Shown here: piece after piece, positions 1 to 5,899 of the stretch | Layout of the letters: every line of letters begins with the position of its first letter | Numbering within the stretch: the first letter of the stretch is position 1 | DNA from: JAJPJX01 sp964568355 | GTDB lineage: Bacteria > Acidobacteriota > Terriglobia > Bryobacterales > Bryobacteraceae | Length of the DNA stretch: 7,513 nucleotides | Reading direction: 5' to 3' | Assembly (NCBI GenBank): GCA_964568355.1 | Contig: CAZMRK010000361.1 | Location: 1 to 7,513, forward strand | Notes under the pieces: generated by a model | The model's input: the letters and a program-made list of their open reading frames with translations, nothing else | What the model was told of the DNA's origin: nothing | The model's database searches: none | Program-made: the position numbers and the translations under genes

Positions 1-656
1 CCGTAGATGCGCTGGAGCTGCTTGTTGTGCTCGTCGCCCTTCCAGTAGGAACCGGCGATGGAGAGCAGCTTGAACGCCTTGATCCGGGAGGTGGAGGGCA
101 CATGCGGCCCGCGGCAGAAATCGATGAAATGCGGCCCCAGGGTGTACTCGGTGAAGACCTCTCCGGCGCGCTCGCTGATGAGCTGGCATTTCATCCAGGC
201 GTCGGAATATTTCCGCAGACCCTCTTCTTTAGGAGTCAGGACGCGCTCATAGGGCAGATCGCGGTCGCGGATCTCGATCATCTTTTTCTCGATTTTTTCG
301 AGATCTTCCGGGGTGAACGGAGTCGGACGATCGAAATCGTAATAAAAGCCGTTTTCGATGGGAGGGCCGATGCCCAGCTTGGTTTCGGGGAACAGTTCGA
401 GCACGGCGGCCGCCAGCAGGTGGGCGGTCGAGTGGCGGTACACCTCCAGCGACTGAGGATCCTTGGGGGTCAGGATCTGGACCGAGGCATCGGACTCGAG
501 GGGACGCGTCAGGTCGTAGAGTTCGCCGTTGACTTTGGCGACGATGGCGGCGTCGGCCAGGCGAGGGCTGATGGCCTTGGCGATATCGATGGGGCGACTC
601 CCCGCCTCGACGGGCTGTTTACTGCCGTCGGGCAGAGTAATTTCAATACTCGACAT
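1..656 (-). CDS. thrS: Threonyl-tRNA synthetase, N-terminal part (partial)
   Basis: Charges tRNA-Thr with threonine in the cytoplasm and edits mis-charged Ser-tRNA-Thr. The 218 full codons visible show an N-terminal TGS domain (about residues 1-62), then the editing domain with its HxxxH motif (HSTAH, H75 and H79) and the second metal-site motif FIDFCRGPH (C181, H185). The start of the class II catalytic domain (AGSYWKGDEHNKQLQRIYG, from about 201) lies at the window edge. Bacterial ThrRS is usually about 640 residues, so roughly two thirds lies outside to the left. The ATG at 656-654 is the only possible start, because an in-frame TGA sits four codons upstream (668-666). There is no clear Shine-Dalgarno; the ten bases before ATG are pyrimidine-rich. 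It is divergent from the sigma-factor gene, sharing a 91-bp intergenic region. Identification is very secure. Confidence 0.97.
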   Translation of the reverse strand, partial: MSSIEITLPDGSKQPVEAGSRPIDIAKAISPRLADAAIVAKVNGELYDLTRPLESDASVQILTPKDPQSLEVYRHSTAHLLAAAVLELFPETKLGIGPPIENGFYYDFDRPTPFTPEDLEKIEKKMIEIRDRDLPYERVLTPKEEGLRKYSDAWMKCQLISERAGEVFTEYTLGPHFIDFCRGPHVPSTSRIKAFKLLSIAGSYWKGDEHNKQLQRIY

Positions 657-747
657 AGGGAAATTTCAGCGTAACACATAGAGATAAAGGCGCCTAGCCC
701 GCCGGGGGACGGGCCCTTGCGGTATGCGATATCATGAAATCTAGAAC

Positions 748-1374
748 ATGACCGTTGCCAGTCAGCAGCCCGATATATCGGACGAAGCGGTACTGGTGTC
801 CCAAGCCCGCGAGGGTGATGCGAAGGCCTTCTCCACATTGGTGCGGCGTTACGAGAACAAGATTTTTCGGCTCGCGCAGCACGTAACGCAGAACCGTGAG
901 GACGCCGAGGACGTTTTACAGGAGACGTTTCTCAAGGCTTACGAGCATCTGGACCAGTTCCAGGGCAATTCCAAGTTTTATACCTGGATTGTGCGCATTG
1001 CCGTCAACCAGGCGTTGATGAAGCTGCGCAAACGCAAAACGGATAAGTCGGTATCGCTCGATGAAACGATCGATACCGGCGAAGACACCGTAGTGCGCGA
1101 GATCGCCGCTTGGGACGAAAACCCGGAGCAACGCTACTCCCGGGATGAAATGAATCATATTTTGAACTCGGCGATCGACAGCCTGGCCCCGCCTTACCGG
1201 GCGGTGTTCGTGCTGCGGGATGTAGAGGAGCTTTCGACCGAAGAAACCGCCGACGCGCTGGATCTTTCCATTCCCGCAGTGAAAAGCCGGTTGCTGCGGG
1301 CTCGTCTGCAACTGCGGGAGAAATTGACCCGCTACTTTAAGCGCAAGGGAGATGATGCCTTTGCTTACCTGTAA
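748..1374 (+). CDS. ECF (RpoE-type) RNA polymerase sigma factor
   Basis: A 208-residue sigma factor of the extracytoplasmic-function class, which redirects RNA polymerase to a stress or envelope regulon. Region 2 spans about residues 27-97, with the core-binding/-10-recognition helix (REDAEDVLQETFLKAY) and the FYTWIVRIAVNQAL segment. Region 4 spans about 133-195, with a helix-turn-helix (ELSTEETADALDLSIPAVKS, then RLLRARLQLRE). Regions 1 and 3 are absent, as expected for ECF proteins, and the length is normal. The ATG at 748 is the start because an in-frame TAG lies at 742-744. No Shine-Dalgarno is visible, but TATCAT lies at 730-735. The gene overlaps the following anti-sigma gene by about 20 nt, suggesting translational coupling and co-regulation of the pair. 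The ECF subgroup and regulon cannot be read from this window. Confidence 0.95.
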   Translation: MTVASQQPDISDEAVLVSQAREGDAKAFSTLVRRYENKIFRLAQHVTQNREDAEDVLQETFLKAYEHLDQFQGNSKFYTWIVRIAVNQALMKLRKRKTDKSVSLDETIDTGEDTVVREIAAWDENPEQRYSRDEMNHILNSAIDSLAPPYRAVFVLRDVEELSTEETADALDLSIPAVKSRLLRARLQLREKLTRYFKRKGDDAFAYL

Positions 1375-1603
1375 GCAGTTCCTGGAAGAGCTGAGTGAGT
1401 ACCTGGACGAGAACCTGGATCCCGAAGCCAAGGAGGCGCTGGAGAAGCACATCAGCGAGTGCCCCAATTGCTTTGTGGTCTGCGATACAACGAAGAAAAC
1501 GATCCGCGTGTACCGGGGCATGGATTCCTATCCGATGCCCGGGGACGTGGAGAAACGATTGATGGCGGCGCTGGAGAAGAAAATGGCCGCCAAGGCACAC
1601 TGA
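1355..1603 (+). CDS. Zinc-finger anti-sigma factor, small soluble type
   Basis: An 82-residue protein (83 if the preceding in-frame ATG at 1352 is used) beginning MPLLTCKQFLEELSEYLDE. It has the zf-HC2/ZAS pattern: an N-terminal Cys in the TCKQF motif and a central HxxxCxxC (HISECPNC), which together would bind zinc and clamp the cognate sigma factor. There is no transmembrane segment or C-terminal sensor domain, so it would act in the cytoplasm, perhaps by redox or metal sensing; an extra Cys a few residues after CxxC could contribute. It overlaps the end of the sigma gene. AAGGGAG (1345-1351) is the likely ribosome-binding site; it touches the ATG at 1352 and lies 3 nt before the ATG at 1355, so the second is preferred though still close. 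The cognate partner is inferred from the overlap with the sigma gene. Confidence 0.85.
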   Translation: MPLLTCKQFLEELSEYLDENLDPEAKEALEKHISECPNCFVVCDTTKKTIRVYRGMDSYPMPGDVEKRLMAALEKKMAAKAH

Positions 1604-1896
1604 TCCCCGCAAAGGGGGCCAGGCTTTGGAGTTTTTCGAACTTCTGCTGGGGGGATCGATCCCTTTCCCCTGCTAGCCGAAGCCACAGGGGACGGCAGTC
1701 GCGCCTTCGACGTTGAAACGGGTTTGAATCAGGACTTAGAGCCTCCTAGGTCAGGCGCCTGCCCCATTTCCCGACGGTTGCCTCTCGGCGGGCGAGCAAC
1801 TCTTTCACCCTCAGGATAGACCTTCCGACTTGCCCCGGGGTTCTCGGATGGCGCAGAACGAGCTGAAAACAGGACGGATAAATAATTTCTTCATTT
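1604..1896. other. Gene-free stretch after the anti-sigma gene
   Basis: No convincing gene was found here on either strand. There is a weak 4-bp hairpin (CCCC at 1605-1608 with GGGG at 1614-1617) just after the anti-sigma stop. It has no following T-run, so it is not called a terminator. Two perfect short palindromes are present, GGGATCGATCCC (1652-1663) and CAGGCGCCTG (1752-1761), with no assigned role. A short TTG-initiated frame at 1626, preceded by AGGGGG, stops after 16 codons. It could continue for about 30 plausible codons only after a -1 shift near 1667, so it may be debris of an old gene. The stretch forms the left part of a decayed zone reaching to 2590. Confidence 0.5.
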
Positions 1897-2112
1897 GTGA
1901 ACGGGGGAGATAGGGCAAACCGGGTACAGGCAACGAATTTCGCAAATGCGGCAAAATTCATGCCAGTCCCCGTTTTGCAGCGTTTCATACTGGGCAACAT
2001 TTGCATGAAGAACCTGGCGGTGGCGCTTGGCGAACGCTCGATTGAGTTTCTGAGGATCTACGACAATTCGGCGTATCCGGAGGCGTCGACTGAAGTCGAC
2101 GCGGCCCGTTGA
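1897..2112 (+). pseudogene. Possible remnant of a zeta-toxin-like kinase (C-terminal part)
   Basis: A 71-codon frame opening at GTG 1897, with no Shine-Dalgarno and a stop in frame just upstream (1879-1881). The segment VPVLQRFILGN, then MKNLAVALGE, then FLRIYDNS follows the order P...L.RRF..(G/S)..NL..A......(V/I)YDNS. That order is seen in the C-terminal half of zeta-toxin-like P-loop kinases (COG4185 type). The Walker A half is missing. After YDNS the frame enters the hairpin repeat and stops at 2110-2112, so the last ten codons or so come from the repeat. If correct, this is a truncated, inactive remnant. The assignment rests on a short motif match by eye and could be chance. Confidence 0.3.
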
Positions 2113-2125
2113 AACGGGCGCTACC
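2083..2125. repeat. Two-hairpin palindromic repeat, copy 1
   Basis: Hairpin 1 pairs GCGTCGACT (2083-2091) with AGTCGACGC (2094-2102). Hairpin 2 pairs GCCCGTT (2104-2110) with AACGGGC (2113-2119). They are followed by GCTACC (2120-2125). The same architecture, with the same GCGTCG, GCCCG, CGGGC and GCTAC elements, recurs at 6865-6910. The tail GCTAC read on the minus strand is GTAGC, and its TAG (2123-2121) is the stop codon of the broken minus-strand gene. The element resembles REP-type intergenic palindromes in size and layout. A T-run at 2127-2132 follows hairpin 2 on the plus strand after a 7-nt gap, so weak terminator activity is possible. Confidence 0.75.
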
Positions 2126-2464
2126 ATTTTTTCGTGATGATGAGGACGTAGCGGGTGAGGTCCCGGGGATGGGCGGAGACCGGGACTCCTTCGTGGAAGG
2201 GGGGAAGCTGACTGGATTTGCGCCGCGGCTTCGAGCGCATCGGCGAAATTGGCTTTTTCGGTCACGGCTACCCAGGATCCGCCGGGTTTGAGGCGGGAAA
2301 TCCGGACATTTGCCGGGGAGAGATCGACGTAGTTTCCCGTGGGGCGTGTAGGCGGAACCAACTTCATGGAGGCTTCGGGCAAAGCGGCGGGGGGGCCGCA
2401 CCGGCGGCGGGTCGGTTGCTGGCGGATCGAGTTGGAACCAGCGCACTTTGGAGCGTGAGTCCAC
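2121..2464 (-). pseudogene. Frameshifted small gene of unknown function
   Basis: Three minus-strand frames read consecutively as one protein if two single-base insertions are removed. The first insertion is in a run of seven C (G at 2389-2395 on the plus strand). The second is in or near a run of six C (G at 2199-2204). The repaired product is 113 residues: GTG start at 2464, a proline-rich stretch (FQLDPPATDPPPVRPP), a middle segment with YVDLSPANVRISRLKPGG and SWVAVTEKANFADALEAAA, and a C-terminus ending RYVLIITKKW with TAG at 2123-2121. GAGGA (2476-2472) lies 7 nt before the GTG, a good ribosome-binding site. I do not recognise the family, and no signal peptide or membrane segment is visible. 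It follows the Gluconate_2-dh3 gene at 123 bp on the same strand. Homopolymer sequencing error is an alternative to true inactivation. Confidence 0.5.
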
Positions 2465-2587
2465 GCCAATTTCCTCGTTGTGCTCCGCGTTATGGAAAGA
2501 TCCGCTTTCATGGTGAAAGAAGAGAAGCGGACGTTTCAGGCGGGAGGGAAGGACCGCTTGCTTAGCGCGCGGTTCAGTGGCGGAGGA

Positions 2588-3055
2588 TTACTTGGACGAG
2601 GCCTGGTGCTCGGGGTGGGTGCAGCCGGGGAATTTCAGGATGTACTCGTTGCCTTGGTAGTTCAGCTCCCGGTGGATACCGATTTCGGAGGTGTAGTAGC
2701 CGTCGATGGTGGCGTCCTTGAGCATCGTGAAGAAGGCGGTGGGCCGGCGGGCGGCCTCAGCCAGCGCCTGGGCGAGTGAGGTGCGGGAGGCTTGCGCGTG
2801 GAGTTGGCGCAGTCCCGCGCGCCAGGCTTGCTGCTGCTTTTGCGGGCCGTGGCTGACCATCCAGTCGATGAAATGACTGACCTGGGCGGCGTGCGCTCCG
2901 GGAGAGTGATCGTCGGCAGGGATGATGGCTTCGGTGAGCTGATCCAGGAAGGCGTCTTCGGCGGGGGTGAAGAACCGGAGCGTGTAGGTTGCCGGCATTC
3001 CGGTCTTGGCCAGCGTTCCGAGGGCTACCAGTTGCAGGGCGGTCCGGCGGCGCAT
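2588..3055 (-). CDS. Gluconate 2-dehydrogenase subunit 3-like protein (small subunit of GMC dehydrogenase)
   Basis: A 155-residue member of the Gluconate_2-dh3 family, the small subunit that accompanies membrane- or periplasm-associated flavin dehydrogenases. Family-like features are FTPAEDAFLDQLTEAIIPAD near the N-terminus, the central amphipathic helices, and the closing GYYTSEIGIHRELNYQGNEY with FPGCTHPEH. The N-terminus (MRRRTALQLVALGTLAKTGMPA) has a twin-arginine and a short hydrophobic stretch, a Tat-like leader, although the RRxFL consensus is imperfect. The start codon overlaps the stop of the GMC gene by one base (TAATG), and AAAGGAGAT precedes it at good spacing. The two genes are therefore almost certainly translationally coupled and form one complex. 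In characterised homologues this subunit carries the export signal for its flavoprotein partner; here that is an inference. Confidence 0.9.
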   Translation of the reverse strand: MRRRTALQLVALGTLAKTGMPATYTLRFFTPAEDAFLDQLTEAIIPADDHSPGAHAAQVSHFIDWMVSHGPQKQQQAWRAGLRQLHAQASRTSLAQALAEAARRPTAFFTMLKDATIDGYYTSEIGIHRELNYQGNEYILKFPGCTHPEHQASSK

Positions 3056-4668
3056 TACAGATCTCCTTTTTTGCGCTGATCGCGAATGTAGTCGGCCGCT
3101 CGCAGGGAGAGGGCCATGATGGTGAGAGTCGGGTTTTTCTCCGGGAAAGTGGTGAAGCTGCTGCCATCGGTGACGAACAGATTTTTCGCGTCGCGCGACT
3201 GGCAGAAACCGTTGAGGGCGGAGGTGCGCGGATCGCGGCCCATGCGCACGGTGCCGACTTCGTGGCTGGCGAAACCGCGGGGACGATCGCCGTGGTTGTA
3301 ATAAGCGGTGGCCTTCAGGCGATCGCAGATTTCGAGCAGCGTCCGGTTCATGGCGCGGTAGGCGGCGAGGTCCAGGTCGTCGAAGCGGAACTCGACGACC
3401 GGGATGGGGATGCCGTGGGCGTCTTTGCGGTTCGGATCGACGGTGACTCGATTTTCGGGACGGGCGTGCACCTTAGCGAAACCGCCCATCATGAAATAGC
3501 CGGACTGCATGCGGCGCACCTCTTTTTTGAAGTCCGCGCCGTAGCCGGGCAGGTGTTTGGCCTGGCGGGGGAACATGTAGCCGGCATAGTTGACCTGAAA
3601 GCCGAAGGCGTTTTCGGGACCCTTGGCACGAAAGCGGGGAATGTAGACGTGATCGAGCGCGCCGTCCTGATTGGAGGGCGGGCGGCCTTCGAGCTCAGGC
3701 AGATAGGCATCGACGCCGTCGTTGAGGTGCCCGTGGAGATAGCGGCCGACCACGCCGCTGGAGTTCCCCAATCCGGCGGGATGGCGGGGCGAGCGGGAAT
3801 TGAGCAGCAGGCGCGCGGTCTCAATGGTGGCGCAGCAGAGGACGAAGATGCGGGCGCGCACCTCCTCCTCTTTGCCGGTGACGCGATCGATGAAAGAGAC
3901 GGCGCGCGGAAGACCTTCGGTATCGACCAGGATTTCGCGGGCGAGGGCGTTCTGGCGGAGGGTGAGGTTGCGGGTGGCGAAGGCCTTGGGAAGCATGGCG
4001 GTGGGGCTGGAAAAGATGGCCGAGACGTCGCAGCCATCCATGCAGTGGCCGCAGTGGTGGCAGGAAGGCCGGCGGTCGTACGGCCTGGTCAGGAGGGCTT
4101 TGCGCACCGGGATGACGGGGATGCCCATGGGGGCGCAGGCGCGCTTGAGCAGGTGCTCGCTGCAGCGGAAGGGGAGCGGCGGCAGATAGTGGCGGCCGGC
4201 GGGCAGCAACTCCAGGCGATCGTCCTGGCCGCAGACGCCGATAGCCTGCTCGATGCGTTCGTAGTAGGGGGCGAGGTCCTCGTAGGAGATGGGCCAGTCT
4301 TCTTCGATGCCGGAGACGCTGCGCTCGCGGAAATCCTGCGCGGCGAAGCGCAGCACGACGGCATTCCAATGCACGGTGCGCCCGCCCAGGACGCGGATGC
4401 GGTCCACGCCGATCTGCTCGGAGGTTTGGTAGCGGATGGAGTTGGCGAGATCGGGCGGGTAGAACAGGTGCTGCTTTTCAGAACGGAAGCCGCGGAAGGG
4501 AAGCTCGTAGGGCCACTTGTGGGTGCTGAACTCGGAGGGCTTGACTTCGCGTCCGGCTTCGAGCAGAACGACCTTCGCGCCGGCCTCGCAGAGTTCTTTG
4601 GTGACGACGCCTCCGGCCGCCCCGGAGCCGATGACGCAGACGTCGTAGAGGGGAGTGCTTCCTGCCAT
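3055..4668 (-). CDS. GMC-family FAD-dependent oxidoreductase (sugar/polyol dehydrogenase catalytic subunit)
   Basis: A 537-residue flavoprotein of the glucose-methanol-choline family, oxidising a hydroxyl of a sugar, polyol or sugar acid. The Rossmann FAD motif VIGSGAAGG is at residues 12-20, with the ribose-binding acidic residue E37 (LLEAG). The second GMC motif GGRTVHWNAV is at 95-104. The C-terminal active site has H469 (ASHEVGTVRMG) and N512 (PEKNPTLTIMAL), the usual His/Asn pair. A cysteine cluster C203, C206, C209, C213 (CHHCGHCMDGC) sits between the FAD and substrate regions and could bind a metal or Fe-S centre for electron transfer. The protein has no signal peptide of its own; its partner, encoded immediately downstream with a one-base overlap, has one. 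No clear Shine-Dalgarno precedes ATG 4668, but TACAAT lies 10 nt upstream. The exact substrate is unknown. Confidence 0.93.
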   Translation of the reverse strand: MAGSTPLYDVCVIGSGAAGGVVTKELCEAGAKVVLLEAGREVKPSEFSTHKWPYELPFRGFRSEKQHLFYPPDLANSIRYQTSEQIGVDRIRVLGGRTVHWNAVVLRFAAQDFRERSVSGIEEDWPISYEDLAPYYERIEQAIGVCGQDDRLELLPAGRHYLPPLPFRCSEHLLKRACAPMGIPVIPVRKALLTRPYDRRPSCHHCGHCMDGCDVSAIFSSPTAMLPKAFATRNLTLRQNALAREILVDTEGLPRAVSFIDRVTGKEEEVRARIFVLCCATIETARLLLNSRSPRHPAGLGNSSGVVGRYLHGHLNDGVDAYLPELEGRPPSNQDGALDHVYIPRFRAKGPENAFGFQVNYAGYMFPRQAKHLPGYGADFKKEVRRMQSGYFMMGGFAKVHARPENRVTVDPNRKDAHGIPIPVVEFRFDDLDLAAYRAMNRTLLEICDRLKATAYYNHGDRPRGFASHEVGTVRMGRDPRTSALNGFCQSRDAKNLFVTDGSSFTTFPEKNPTLTIMALSLRAADYIRDQRKKGDL

Positions 4669-4678
4669 GGCACTTGCG

Positions 4679-4684
4679 ATTGTA
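4679..4684 (-). promoter_or_regulatory. Candidate -10 element for the GMC operon
   Basis: TACAAT on the minus strand matches TATAAT at 5 of 6 positions and ends 10 nt before the GMC start codon. The best -35 at a 17-bp spacing (TTCGCC) is weak. With transcription starting about 7 nt after the hexamer, the mRNA would have almost no 5' leader. This agrees with the lack of a Shine-Dalgarno sequence. Confidence 0.3.
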
Positions 4685-4724
4685 TGCCAGTCCGGCGGCG
4701 GGGCGAAACTGCTATGGCTGCATA

Positions 4725-4754
4725 TTCAGAATCCACGGCCGGGCGTGATATGAT
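4725..4754 (+). promoter_or_regulatory. Candidate promoter for the enolase-superfamily operon
   Basis: TTCAGA (4725-4730, 4 of 6 to the -35 consensus) and TATGAT (4749-4754, 5 of 6 to the -10 consensus) are separated by 18 bp. The -10 ends 11 nt before ATG 4766, so the leader would be only a few bases long. No Shine-Dalgarno is present. The divergent GMC operon starts within the same 97-bp intergenic region. Confidence 0.3.
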
Positions 4755-4765
4755 CGGCGGTTTCT

Positions 4766-5884
4766 ATGAAAATCACTCGCGTAGAGGCGATCTACCTGCG
4801 ACAGCCGGAGGTGAAGCTCCAGTGCGACAGCGGGCAGGATGCGCTGGTGGTCCGCGTGGAGACCGATGCCGGCATCACCGGGCTGGGGGAGGTGGATTCC
4901 GCTCCGATGGCGGTGAAGGGCGCGATTGAAGGGCCGTTCTCGCATACGACGGCCTGTGGACTGGGCCAGGTGGTGGTGGGAGAGGATCCGTTCGAGACGG
5001 AGAAGATCTGGCACAAGATGTACCGCGCCAATATCTACGCGGGGCGGCGCGGGATCGGCATCCACGCGATGAGCGGCATCGATATGGCCCTGTGGGATAT
5101 CAAAGGCAAGGCGCTGGGGCTGCCGGTGTGGAAGCTGCTGGGCGGCGGGTTTCACGAGAAGATCCGCTGCTATGCCAGCTCGCTGTTCGGTCCGACTCCG
5201 GAAAAGACCGGAGAGCTGGCGCGGCGGTTTCGCGATCAGGGCTTCACGGCGGTGAAGTTCGGATGGGATCCCATGGGGCGGGACGAGAAGACCGACATCG
5301 GGCTGGTGCGGGAAGGCCGGAAAGGATTGGGCGACGACGCCGATCTCCTGATCGACGCCGGGCTGGTGTGGGACGCGAAGACGGCGCTGCAGCGGGCGCG
5401 GGCATTCGCCGATTACCACATCTTCTGGCTGGAAGAGCCGCTGCGTCCCGACGACTATGAAGGATACCGGAAGCTGGCTGAGGCGACGCACGTGCGCATC
5501 GCCGCGGGCGAGGAGGAAAGCAATCGCGCCTCGTACCTGGAATTGATGGACCGGGGGCGAGTGGACGTGGTGCAGGTGGACCTGACACGCTGCGGCGGGT
5601 TCACGGAGGCCATGAAGATCGCGGCCCTGGCCTGGGACCGCGGGCTGCCAGTGGCCAACCACGGGTTTACGACGTACATCAATGTGGCGGCGGCGCTGCA
5701 CTGGTTGAACTCGATTCCGAACACGCTGATTTGCGAGTTCGTGGCGGAGGAAGAGACCAACCTGCGCGAATCGCTGACCAAGCAGAAACTGCGCGCCAAA
5801 GACGGATACCTGGAGGTCCCGCAGGAGCCGGGGCTGGGTATCGAACTGGACGAAGAGGCGATCCGCAAATACCGGGTTGCGTAA
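4766..5884 (+). CDS. Enolase-superfamily sugar-acid dehydratase/cycloisomerase (mandelate racemase-like)
   Basis: A 372-residue cytoplasmic enzyme of the mandelate racemase/muconate lactonizing group, which abstracts a proton alpha to a carboxylate with a Mg ion. The N-terminal capping domain covers about 1-125. In the barrel, the metal ligands are D197 (LLIDAG), a Glu of WLEEP (223/224) and E249 (AAGEEE). K164 lies in VKFGW, the usual KxK motif with its second Lys replaced by Gly. D272 (VQVDLTRCGG) and H299 (VANHGF) form the expected Asp-His dyad. K plus His/Asp favours a dehydratase, epimerase or cycloisomerase acting on an aldonate or galactarate-type acid, but the substrate is not determined. 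The length is normal and there is no signal peptide. The next gene follows after 15 nt on the same strand. The start at ATG 4766 gives a canonical N-terminus (MKITRVEAIYLR). Confidence 0.93.
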   Translation: MKITRVEAIYLRQPEVKLQCDSGQDALVVRVETDAGITGLGEVDSAPMAVKGAIEGPFSHTTACGLGQVVVGEDPFETEKIWHKMYRANIYAGRRGIGIHAMSGIDMALWDIKGKALGLPVWKLLGGGFHEKIRCYASSLFGPTPEKTGELARRFRDQGFTAVKFGWDPMGRDEKTDIGLVREGRKGLGDDADLLIDAGLVWDAKTALQRARAFADYHIFWLEEPLRPDDYEGYRKLAEATHVRIAAGEEESNRASYLELMDRGRVDVVQVDLTRCGGFTEAMKIAALAWDRGLPVANHGFTTYINVAAALHWLNSIPNTLICEFVAEEETNLRESLTKQKLRAKDGYLEVPQEPGLGIELDEEAIRKYRVA

Positions 5885-5891
5885 AGACTAC

Positions 5892-5897
5892 GAGGGG
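5892..5897 (+). promoter_or_regulatory. Ribosome-binding site with ambiguous start choice
   Basis: GAGGGG at 5892-5897 ends only 2 nt before ATG 5900 but 8 nt before an in-frame TTG at 5906. The TTG would give a protein beginning at the third residue and still keep NRREFL. The ATG remains the default, with GAGG (5892-5895) giving a 4-nt spacer. Confidence 0.35.
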
Positions 5898-5899
5898 AT

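Noticed and set aside
27..674. A 215-codon plus-strand open frame
   Set aside because: Antisense to thrS, whose motifs (HSTAH, FIDFCRGPH) settle the coding strand.
697..714. GCCCG/CGGGC hairpin between thrS and the sigma gene
   Set aside because: Only 5 bp with an 8-nt loop, no T-run, and located between divergent genes where a terminator is not expected.
1626..1750. TTG-initiated mini-gene after the anti-sigma factor (AGGGGG 7 nt upstream)
   Set aside because: Stops after 16 codons and needs an assumed -1 shift to continue; no family recognised, so it is mentioned only as possible debris.
1746..2006. An 86-codon minus-strand frame
   Set aside because: No ribosome-binding site, no motif, and it overlaps the possible zeta-toxin-like remnant; coding potential not convincing.
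2121..2590. Extension of the broken minus-strand gene up to the Gluconate_2-dh3 stop
   Set aside because: The frame stays open and reads plausibly (PLLFFHHESG), but it has no start codon there. The GTG at 2464 with GAGGA is the better start.
2989..4929. A 646-codon open frame on the plus strand
   Set aside because: It lies antisense to the well-supported GMC gene, and its Gly/Ala/Val/Glu-rich translation is the usual mirror of a GC-rich gene. It has no recognisable motif and runs across the divergent promoter region.
4712..5701. A 329-codon minus-strand open frame
   Set aside because: Antisense shadow of the enolase-superfamily gene, rich in Arg, His and Pro with no domain signature.
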